A DNA stretch of 9,925 bases from Planctomycetia bacterium. GTDB lineage: Bacteria > Planctomycetota > Planctomycetia > Pirellulales > UBA1268. The notes beneath the pieces are model-generated. The model did not search any database. It saw nothing but the letters and a program-made list of their open reading frames with translations, and was not told the DNA's origin. Shown piece by piece: positions 1 through 5,057 of this stretch; within the stretch, counting starts at the first letter, position 1, and the number at the start of each line of letters is the position of its first letter. The stretch is taken from positions 1 through 9,925 of the forward strand of contig RGVT01000069.1 of the NCBI GenBank assembly GCA_010027105.1, read 5' to 3'. The position numbers and the translations under genes are program-made.

Positions 1-1
1 C

Positions 2-700
2 GACGCCAAGCGGGGCAAGCTCTGGAGCAAGCTCGCCAAGGCGATCATCGTGGCCGCGAAGCACGGCGGGCCCGACCCCGACGCCAACCTCCGGCTGCGC
101 TACGCGATCGACGCCGCGAAGGCGGTCAGCATGCCCAAGGACAACATCCAGCGGGCGATCAAGACGGGCACCGGCGAACTCAAGGGAGGCAACCTCGAGG
201 AGTCGATCTACGAGGGCTACGGTGCCGGCGGCGTGGCCGTGATGTGCGAGATCCTCACCGACAACAAGAACCGCACGGCCCCCGAGATCCGCAAGATCTT
301 CGAGATGTGCGACGGCAAGCTCGGCGGCACCGGCTGCGTGGCCTACCTCTTCGAGCGCAAGGGCGTGGTCCGCGTGCCGCAGGCGGCCTGCGGCGAGGAT
401 CGCCTGATGGAACTCGCGCTCGATGCCGGTGCCGAGGACGTGAAGCTCGCCGGCGACCGCTGGGAGGTCACCTGCGAGCCGCAGGCGATGGCGGCCGTCG
501 TCGACGCGGTCGGCTCCGCGGGCCTCGCGGTCGACTCGAGCGAGATCGTCCGCATCCCCACGAACTCCGTCGACGTGGAAGACGTGGAGACGGCCCGCAA
601 GGTGCTCGCGCTCATGGAAAAGCTCGACGACCACGACGACGTGCAGAGCGTCTCGGCAAACTTCAACATCCCCGACGAAGCCCTGGCCCAGCTCTCCTGA
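2..700 (+). CDS. yebC: YebC/PmpR/TACO1-family protein, 5' end outside window
   Basis: The open frame enters from the left edge; codons from base 2 read DAKRGKLWSKLAKAI, which matches YebC from about residue 18, so some 17 codons are missing. The GTG at 50 is therefore an internal valine, not the start. The visible 232 residues cover almost the whole family length (about 245). Family signatures are GGPDPDANLRLR, the IYEGYGAGGVAV stretch, the DNKNRTAPEIRK segment and GCVAYLFERKGVV. The acidic, valine-rich C-terminal half fits the last two alpha/beta domains. Members are cytosolic proteins, long annotated as transcriptional regulators (PmpR); the mitochondrial homologue TACO1 and some bacterial members act on translation, helping ribosomes through difficult (proline-rich) stretches. 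Which role applies here cannot be told from sequence. A gap of about 120 bp and a likely promoter separate it from the next gene, so the two need not be cotranscribed. Confidence 0.95.
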   Translation, partial: DAKRGKLWSKLAKAIIVAAKHGGPDPDANLRLRYAIDAAKAVSMPKDNIQRAIKTGTGELKGGNLEESIYEGYGAGGVAVMCEILTDNKNRTAPEIRKIFEMCDGKLGGTGCVAYLFERKGVVRVPQAACGEDRLMELALDAGAEDVKLAGDRWEVTCEPQAMAAVVDAVGSAGLAVDSSEIVRIPTNSVDVEDVETARKVLALMEKLDDHDDVQSVSANFNIPDEALAQLS

Positions 701-776
701 GCCCATCGGCTTCGGCCCGCCGTTCCTCCGAGTGCCATCCTCCGCGCGGCCCCCATCCGCGATCGCCAGCATCGGC

Positions 777-782
777 TAGAAT
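777..782 (+). promoter_or_regulatory. Candidate -10 element upstream of the DUF1573 gene
   Basis: TAGAAT differs from TATAAT at one base and stands out in a GC-rich gap. No convincing -35 is seen about 17 bp upstream (CATCCG at 754-759). If it is used, transcription would begin near 788-790. That would exclude a GTG start at 788 with any leader and favours the start at 824. Confidence 0.4.
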
Positions 783-814
783 AGAGGGTGACAAACCTCG
801 CCGGGAGATCGTGC

Positions 815-818
815 GGAG
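815..818 (+). promoter_or_regulatory. Ribosome binding site deciding the DUF1573 start
   Basis: GGAG lies 5 nt before the GTG at 824. The competing in-frame GTG at 788 has AGAGG directly abutting it with no spacer, and the GTG at 818 overlaps this GGAG. Confidence 0.5.
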
Positions 819-823
819 TGGCC

Positions 824-2017
824 GTGCCAAGACCGAACGCGTGGGTGGTGGCGGTGTTCGCGGTCGCCGTGGGTGCCGCGATCGGCGGGGTGCAGGCCGC
901 CCTCGAGGCGGCGCTGCGGCCGTGGCGGATCGGCGACTTCGGCCCCGGCGTCCTGGAAACGCCTTCGGCCCTGGCTCCCGTCGCCGAGGTTCCCGAGACG
1001 CGGCACGAGTTCGGCACGATCGGCTCAGGGGCCGAGGGCGCCCACGAGTTCGTGGTGCGGAACACCGGAGCCGCGGCGCTCGTGCTCACCCGCGGCGCCA
1101 CCAGCTGCAGCTGCACGGTGAGCGATTTCGAGTCGTCGGAGGGGGGGGACGAAGGGGCGCGGAAGGAGGTTCCGCCCGGAGGATCGACCCGCGTGCGGCT
1201 CAAGTGGCGCGGCAAGGGATCCGGCGGTCCGTTCCGGCAGCAGGCGACCGTGTTCACCAACGATCCCCGCCGTCCGGAGATCGCGTTCGTCATCGAGGGC
1301 ACCGTCGTGCCGACGTGGAAGGCAGTTCCCGAGGCGGTGACGCTGTCGGCCGTCACGGCGGGCGTCGGCACGCAGGCCACCGTCAAACTCTTCACCTACG
1401 GCACCGAGCCACCCGTCATCGAGACCCTCGTCGCCTCCGATCCGCAGACGGCGGGGTTGTTCACGCTCTCGTCGACGCCGCTAGCGGCCGCGGACGTGGC
1501 CGCCGAAACCGGCGCCACCGGCGGCTTCGCGATCACCGTGAGCGTCGCCCCCGGGTTGCCGCTCGGCGCGGTGCGGCAGACGATCGCGGCCACGCTGCGG
1601 ATGCCCGAGAAGACCACGGTCGAAATTCCGGTGGAGGGAACCGTGACCGGCGCCCTCGCCCTGGCGGGCGCGGCGTGGGATTCCTCCCGCCAGGCCCTGC
1701 TGCTCGGCACCGTGTCCGGCCGCACCGGCGGCCGGGTCGAGGTGTTCCTGACCGCGAAGGGGCCGCACGCCGCGGCCGTGAAGCCGCTGGTTCGCGAGGT
1801 CGTGCCCGCGTCGCTCGTGGTGGAGATCGGCGCCGGGAAACCGGTCGGCGAGAAGGGCGTGGTGCGGTTTCCCATCTCGATCGTCGTCCCTCCCGGAAGT
1901 CCGGCAGCCAACCACCGGTGCTCCGAACAGGGGCCCGCCGGCCGCATCGTGCTGGACACGGGCCATCCGGATCATCCCGAATTCCCGATCCGCGTCTGCG
2001 TGGCGATCGGCCCATGA
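824..2017 (+). CDS. DUF1573 domain protein, exported or membrane-anchored
   Basis: The 397-residue product (start GTG 824, chosen from the Shine-Dalgarno position) opens with a short basic segment and a hydrophobic stretch, WVVAVFAVAVGAAIGGVQAA, which should be a signal peptide or membrane anchor. Residues about 60-150 are a DUF1573 domain. It shows the HEFGTI entry strand, a VRNTG turn, the TSCSCT cysteine pair (residues 95-97) and a later strand followed by FTNDPRRPEIAFVIEGTV. The rest, to about 395, is beta-rich and probably forms one or two further immunoglobulin-like domains, but I do not recognise a named family there. DUF1573 proteins are common in planctomycetes and Bacteroidetes; their fold resembles ASH/MSP-like beta sandwiches and their biochemical role is not established. 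The stop overlaps the start of the next gene (ATGA), so the two products are probably made together and may act together outside the cytoplasm. The fold comparison is family knowledge; joint action is inference. Confidence 0.85.
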   Translation: MPRPNAWVVAVFAVAVGAAIGGVQAALEAALRPWRIGDFGPGVLETPSALAPVAEVPETRHEFGTIGSGAEGAHEFVVRNTGAAALVLTRGATSCSCTVSDFESSEGGDEGARKEVPPGGSTRVRLKWRGKGSGGPFRQQATVFTNDPRRPEIAFVIEGTVVPTWKAVPEAVTLSAVTAGVGTQATVKLFTYGTEPPVIETLVASDPQTAGLFTLSSTPLAAADVAAETGATGGFAITVSVAPGLPLGAVRQTIAATLRMPEKTTVEIPVEGTVTGALALAGAAWDSSRQALLLGTVSGRTGGRVEVFLTAKGPHAAAVKPLVREVVPASLVVEIGAGKPVGEKGVVRFPISIVVPPGSPAANHRCSEQGPAGRIVLDTGHPDHPEFPIRVCVAIGP

Positions 2018-3645
2018 CAGCCTGCGAGCCCCACATCGCCGTCACCGACCGCGTGCGCCGTTCCCTGGCGGCCCTCGCCCTCGCCCTCGTTCCCGCGGCC
2101 GAGCCGGCGGCGGCCCGGCCCGACCGCGGGGCCGACGTCGCCACGACGACGGTCGACACGTTCGTCGAGCGCAACGGCGCGATCTTCGCCGACTGGCCCG
2201 ATCCGCGGGCCCTGGTCGTGGTCACCGGCGAACTCGACGGCTACATCGAACCCTGCGGCTGCACCGGCAAGGAGAACCAGAAGGGGGGGCTGAGCCGTCG
2301 GCAGAACTTCCTCCGCGCCGTGGCGACGGCCGGATGGCCCGTCGTGGCCGTCGACCTCGGCGGCCAGGTCCGCCGGTTCGGCCGGCAGTCGGAGGTGAAG
2401 TTCCAGTCGATCGTCGACGGACTCAAAGCCATGGATTACGCCGCCGTCGGCTTCGGCCCGCACGACCTGCGGCTGCCCGCGGAGGAGCTCGTGGCGGCCG
2501 TCGCGCCGGTGGGGGACCGGCCGACCCCGTTCGTGAGCGCGAACGTCGGCCTGTTGGGGCTCGATGCGAACATCACGCCCCGGTTCCGCGTGGTCGAGGT
2601 GGGCGGCCTCACGGTGGGTGTCACCACCGTGCTGGGTGCGAAGCAGGCCGCGGAGATCACCAACGACGCCGTCGAGGTGCAGCCGGCCACGCGGGCTCTC
2701 GAGCGGGTGGCCGCCGAGTTGCGGGCAGCCGGCTGCGACCACCAGATCCTGCTCGCCTGGGCCGATCCGGAGGAGACGAAGGCGCTCGCGGCGGCGTTTC
2801 CGCAGTTCGACATCGTGGTCACCGCCGGAGGCGCCGACGAGCCTCCCGCCACGCTGCCGGTGCTGCCGGGGGGCCGGGCGCGGCTCGTCGAACTCGGGCA
2901 CAAGGGGATGTTCGCCGTGGCGATCGGGCTTTCCGGCGACGCGCGGACCCCCCCGCTGTCGCAGCGGGTCCCGCTCGACGCGCGGTGGGGGGAGTCTCCC
3001 GACATGATCCGGCTGCTCGCGACCTACCAGCGGCAGCTCGAGTCGCTCGGCCTCGCCGGCCTCGGCCTCGCGCCGATCCGCCACCCCTCGGGTCGCCGAT
3101 TCGCGGGCAGTGCGGCGTGTGCCGACTGCCACCGCGAGGCCTACGACGTCTGGCAGGAGAGCAGCCACGCCCGGGCCCTGACCACGCTCGAGCAACAGTC
3201 GCCGCGCCGCGACGGCGACCCCGAATGCCTCTCGTGCCACGTGGTCGGTTGGGCGCCGCAGCGGTTCGAACCGTTCGAGGGCGGATTCGCGAGCATGGCC
3301 GCCACGCCGCACCTGGCCCACCAGGGCTGCGAAAACTGCCACGGCCCAGCCGCCGCCCACACCGCCGTCGAGCGGGGGGACGTGCGGGCGAGCACCACGG
3401 AGCGGGATCGGCTGCGGAAGGAACTCGTGCTCTCGCTCGACACGCCGGAGGGGAGGCAGAAGGCGGTCAACAACTGCCTGGAGTGTCACGACCTCGACAA
3501 CAGTCCGAAGTTCGACTTCGACACCTACTGGCCCGAGGTCGAGCACTCCGAGACGAGGCCGGCGGCGGAGGAAGCCGCGCAGGAAGCCGACCCGTCGCCC
3601 TTCCGCCGTGCGAGCGGCGGACGAAGCGTTTTTTCCGCCCCCTGA
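2014..3645 (+). CDS. Exported UshA-like / tetrahaem cytochrome c554-like protein
   Basis: The 543-residue product starts at ATG 2014, overlapping the upstream stop. A basic n-region (DRVRR) and a hydrophobic segment, about residues 18-35 ending PAAA, indicate a Sec signal peptide. Residues about 60-340 resemble the metallophosphatase half of UshA/5'-nucleotidase-like proteins, beginning VVVTGELDGYIEPCGC and GGLSRR. Cys81 and Cys83 lie in this motif. The usual phosphatase ligands (D-x-H, GNHE) are not evident; GFGPHDL stands where GNHE would be expected, so phosphatase activity is doubtful. From about 365 the protein resembles the cytochrome c554 family with four CxxCH sites: CADCH 369-373, CLSCH 405-409, CENCH 439-443, CLECH 488-492. 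These predict covalent haem c attachment outside the cytoplasm and electron transfer. Extra histidines (SSHA, TPHLAHQ) could be distal ligands. The acidic-to-basic tail after 510 looks disordered. The substrate is unknown. The fusion and haem sites are seen directly; the redox role is inferred. Confidence 0.85.
   Translation: MTACEPHIAVTDRVRRSLAALALALVPAAEPAAARPDRGADVATTTVDTFVERNGAIFADWPDPRALVVVTGELDGYIEPCGCTGKENQKGGLSRRQNFLRAVATAGWPVVAVDLGGQVRRFGRQSEVKFQSIVDGLKAMDYAAVGFGPHDLRLPAEELVAAVAPVGDRPTPFVSANVGLLGLDANITPRFRVVEVGGLTVGVTTVLGAKQAAEITNDAVEVQPATRALERVAAELRAAGCDHQILLAWADPEETKALAAAFPQFDIVVTAGGADEPPATLPVLPGGRARLVELGHKGMFAVAIGLSGDARTPPLSQRVPLDARWGESPDMIRLLATYQRQLESLGLAGLGLAPIRHPSGRRFAGSAACADCHREAYDVWQESSHARALTTLEQQSPRRDGDPECLSCHVVGWAPQRFEPFEGGFASMAATPHLAHQGCENCHGPAAAHTAVERGDVRASTTERDRLRKELVLSLDTPEGRQKAVNNCLECHDLDNSPKFDFDTYWPEVEHSETRPAAEEAAQEADPSPFRRASGGRSVFSAP
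3603..3634 (+). terminator. Possible intrinsic terminator overlapping the gene's 3' end
   Basis: CCGCCG (3603-3608) and CGGCGG (3615-3620) form a perfect 6-bp stem around a 6-nt loop, with a run of six T at 3629-3634. The 8-nt gap between stem and T-run is longer than in a standard terminator, and the element sits inside the last codons of the multihaem gene (stop 3643-3645). It is weak as a terminator, but it is the only candidate at the end of this transcription unit. Confidence 0.3.
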
Positions 3646-3764
3646 CCGGTGCTCCACCGAAGTCGGATGCGGTCTGGGCTCTACGAGTGTTGGGCGTTAC
3701 CTGAAATCGAACGACAGATGCCCACCCGCCGGTCTCTTCGAAGCGGTGCCACCGGCGAAAAGGC
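3646..3764. other. Non-coding stretch, nothing recognised
   Basis: This stretch lies between the multihaem gene and the oxidoreductase remnant. No family resemblance, tRNA-like fold or repeat was seen. A minus-strand open frame runs through it from the remnant, but its translation has no recognisable family features after the ADVQ of the oxidoreductase piece, so this looks like unrelated sequence joined at a break. Confidence 0.4.
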
Positions 3765-3941
3765 CTGCACGTCGGCGATGGCGACGCACTGCACGTCGGG
3801 CAGCGTCATCATCGAGCCGAGCACATAGCGGCAGCGGCCGCCGATGCGGATCACGCCGAGCGTGATCCGCTCGCTGGCGGCGGCGGTGCCGGCCTCGAGC
3901 CCGAGGGCCCGCGACGACACGATCGCGGGCAGGGCCGCAGC
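3765..3941 (-). pseudogene. Gfo/Idh/MocA oxidoreductase remnant (N-terminal piece)
   Basis: Read from about 3941 downwards on the minus strand, the frame gives AAALPAIVSSRALG, the typical tail of the twin-arginine signal seen on planctomycete Gfo/Idh/MocA oxidoreductases. SERITLGVI, the nucleotide-binding turn and then PDVQCVAIADVQ follow. About 59 residues survive of a protein that is normally 400-450 long. The twin-arginine part is missing upstream and everything after the second Rossmann strand is missing downstream. The first glycine of the GxGxxG dinucleotide motif is replaced by arginine (VIRIGGRC), which would damage NAD(P) binding. No start is needed to explain it; it is a fragment joined directly to the toxin remnant at about 3940. 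The family call rests on the signal tail plus the Rossmann strand pattern, from memory of family sequences. Confidence 0.7.
3847..3869. repeat. Perfect 10-bp inverted repeat inside the oxidoreductase remnant
   Basis: CGGATCACGC and GCGTGATCCG flank a 3-base loop. On the minus strand it encodes RITLGVIR. Part of the symmetry comes naturally from the codons for ITLGVI; the outer base pairs include the codon where the expected Gly is Arg. It may be coincidence in a GC-rich coding remnant, or a mutation that completed a hairpin. Confidence 0.6.
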
Positions 3942-4036
3942 CCCGAGAGGATCTTGGTGGCGACGCGCAGAACGACGCCTTCGGGGAGCGACTCGAGTTC
4001 CTTGGTGGCGGACCGTCCGATCCGCACCTCATGCAC
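3941..4036 (-). pseudogene. RelE/ParE-like toxin remnant, truncated
   Basis: From a GTG at 4036 (minus strand) the frame reads VHEVRIGRSATKELESLPEG and then VVLRVATKILSGL. This is the first strand and the helical hairpin of a RelE/ParE-superfamily toxin (pattern: V-x-I-x-x-S-A-x-K-E-L-x-x-L-P). Only about 33 of a usual 85-95 residues remain; the beta-sheet with the catalytic or gyrase-binding residues is absent. The frame continues past 3941 into sequence belonging, in another register, to the oxidoreductase piece, so the break is sharp. It lies just downstream of the truncated antitoxin start, as in a normal antitoxin-toxin operon. It is probably inactive. The call is moderate because the fragment is short. 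Confidence 0.55.
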
Positions 4037-4051
4037 GGCGGCGGCCTTTTT

Positions 4052-4129
4052 TCAGACGGCCGGACTTTTCGAGCCGCGAGCCGTTTTTTGACCGCGCTCG
4101 TCAAACAAGAACTTTACTCCACGAATCAT
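4052..4129 (-). pseudogene. Truncated antitoxin start of the same toxin-antitoxin remnant
   Basis: ATG at 4129 (minus strand) opens a 25-codon frame beginning MIRGVKFLFDERGQKTA. This resembles the N-terminus of a small antitoxin type found next to RelE-like toxins, in which the KTA is normally followed by a V-I-x-L strand. Here the similarity stops after KTA and the frame ends 8 codons later. A strong Shine-Dalgarno, GGAGGA (complement of 4136-4141), lies 6 nt upstream, so this was once a real gene start. A second minus-strand register overlapping it reads SAVKKRLAARK, which could be the antitoxin C-terminus after an internal deletion with frame change. The assignment is from pattern memory and is tentative. 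Confidence 0.45.
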
Positions 4130-4253
4130 GACCCGTCCTCCGGAGCCTACGACTCGAAAGGATAAAGGATAGTCCGGCCAATGGCACTTCCGCCACCGTT
4201 TTCCGGTTGATGAGTTGCTGCGGGACTGGTCTGGTCGCTGACTGGCCCGGAAT
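4130..4253. other. Non-coding junction between toxin-antitoxin remnant and IS remnant
   Basis: This stretch holds the Shine-Dalgarno of the antitoxin remnant (4136-4141) and presumably its old promoter. The only AT-richer patch is around 4158-4172 (complement reads TATCCTTTATCC), with no clear -35 partner. The rest shows no gene or repeat I can name. Confidence 0.35.
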
Positions 4254-4342
4254 GCCCCAGTCGGTTGGCGGGCCCCGGGCTGGTGAAACTGGCGGAGGTG
4301 CTGCTTCACGGGGGCTGAGCCATCCTGGCCTACGCCCGCTTG

Positions 4343-4379
4343 CGAACCTCCGGTTCGAAGTGGGCCGGCTCCTGCCGGC
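4343..4379. repeat. Two adjacent short palindromes inside the IS remnant
   Basis: CGAACC-TCC-GGTTCG (4343-4357) is followed 6 nt later by GCCGGC-TCCT-GCCGGC (4364-4379). They lie in sequence that interrupts the transposase remnant between its IAWAKL and PPVSPARG pieces, so they were probably inserted, possibly as one unit. Both have the loop TCC or TCCT. Confidence 0.6.
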
Positions 4380-4458
4380 GGCCGTCAACTTGGCCCATGC
4401 AATCCGGGTAGTGTCGTGGGAGCGGGGCTTGTCGTGGTTCGGGGGACCCTCACCCCGG

Positions 4459-4479
4459 CCCTCTCCCGGAGGGAGAGGG
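4459..4479. repeat. Palindromic interspersed repeat inserted in the IS remnant
   Basis: CCCTCTCCC-GGA-GGGAGAGGG is a perfect 9-bp stem with a 3-base loop, preceded by CCCTCACCCCGG and followed by TGAG. Sequences of this kind (CTCACCCCGGCCCTCTCCC) recur in many genomes as small REP-like elements. It interrupts the transposase reading between RQRDA and KPRSHD, so it arrived after the IS or during its decay. Translated on the plus strand it gives LTPALSRRERV, a well-known spurious product of this repeat. Confidence 0.75.
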
Positions 4480-4810
4480 TGAGAGAGCCTGGCATCGCGC
4501 TGCCTGGCGACGTTGCCGACCGCCAGCGCCGTGACGGCCGGCCGCAGCGGATGATTCGGGGCGAAGACGCCGTGGTAGCGATGCCGGTGCTTGCGCGGCA
4601 GCGGGACGAGATCAGCCAGCCGGTCGAGGAACTCGAAAGGTGAGAGTTCGACGACGCCGTTGGCCCCGGGTCGCGTGGGCTTTCGCGAGCGTCCCGGGCC
4701 GACCCAGGTGGCCGCCTTGTGTCGCGGGAGCACGTAGCGGATGCGAGCCAGCTCTCGAGGTGGGTGGCAACCAGACGATAGAGCGGCGTCTTCTCCGGTC
4801 GGCGGCGCTC

Positions 4811-4970
4811 ATACCGACGGGAGCTGCCGGCGGGCGGGCTCCATGTCCGGCGCTCGCCTGGATGCCGATGGGAACAGAGTGCGACCACATGCGGGGCCGC
4901 CTCCGATCGCCCTCTTCAAGAGAACGAGAGCGGGCCCCGGGAGGGGCAGCATGAACGCTCGGACGCACGC
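4811..4970. other. Non-coding stretch upstream of the IS remnant
   Basis: No gene family is recognised. The minus-strand frame leading into the transposase N-terminus is open here, but its translation (rich in Arg, Pro and Ser) has no family features; it may be the left flank of the old IS element. Confidence 0.35.
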
Positions 4971-5055
4971 CACAGGCTGAAGCGTGCGAGACAGGCTGAA
5001 GCGGACGACGAGACAGGCTCAAGCGGACGACGAGACAGGCTAAAGCCTGTCCTAC
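4971..5055. repeat. Short tandem repeat, about 22-bp unit, four copies
   Basis: Units begin at 4971, 4990, 5012 and 5034. Units two and three are 22 bp, begin GACAGGCTGAAGCGG or GACAGGCTCAAGCGG and end GACGACGA. The first is a 19-bp divergent copy. The fourth keeps GACAGGCT and then departs to form the perfect palindrome GACAGGCTAAAGCCTGTC (5034-5051), followed by CTAC. The array ends 2 bp from the proS stop (5058-5060, minus strand). Unit length, absence of spacers and low copy number rule out a CRISPR. The last palindrome could act as a hairpin at the 3' end of the proS transcript, although no U-run follows. Confidence 0.8.
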
Positions 5056-5057
5056 GG

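Larger units (their letters stand above)
4254..4810 (-). mobile_element. Decayed IS91-family transposase remnant
   Basis: Pieces of an IS91-type (Y2) transposase appear in order on the minus strand, with deletions between them. From 4810 to about 4743 the frame reads RRPEKTPLYRLVATHLE, the N-terminus that should lead into the zinc-finger region. It then jumps, with a register change at about 4743-4751, to RIRYVLPRHKAATWVGPG. This is followed by GVVELSPFEFLDRLADLVP and PRKHRHRYHGVFAPN from the C-terminal part of the family. After GNVARQRDA the sequence is interrupted by a palindrome (4459-4479). KPRSHDTTRIAWAKL resumes near 4432, and after unrelated sequence the typical tail PPVSPARGPPTDWG ends at 4254. 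The zinc-binding cysteines and catalytic tyrosines lie in the missing middle, so it cannot be active. The terminal sequences of the element are not identifiable. Confidence 0.75.

Noticed and set aside
50..52. GTG at 50 as the yebC start
   Set aside because: Conserved YebC sequence (DAKRGKLWSKL) continues in frame to the left edge, so the gene starts outside the window.
244..2013. In-frame extension upstream of the multihaem gene, running through yebC and the DUF1573 gene
   Set aside because: The translation before residue 1 at 2014 is Arg/Gly-rich noise; the signal peptide directly after the ATG at 2014 and the ATGA overlap fix the start there.
1972..3657. Long minus-strand open frame (561 codons) opposite the DUF1573/multihaem genes
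   Set aside because: It is antisense to a gene with clear haem motifs; the Arg/Gly/His-rich translation has no family features and is explained by GC-rich third positions.
4416..4643. Small plus-strand open frame containing LTPALSRRERV
   Set aside because: This is the translation of the palindromic repeat at 4459-4479 followed by antisense transposase sequence, a common false gene.
4612..5022. Minus-strand frame of 136 codons leading into the IS remnant
   Set aside because: It starts within the tandem repeat, is rich in Arg, Pro and Ser, and shows no conserved motif; I could not support it as a gene.
4971..5055. CRISPR array
   Set aside because: Units are directly adjacent with no variable spacers, only four imperfect copies, and no cas genes are nearby.
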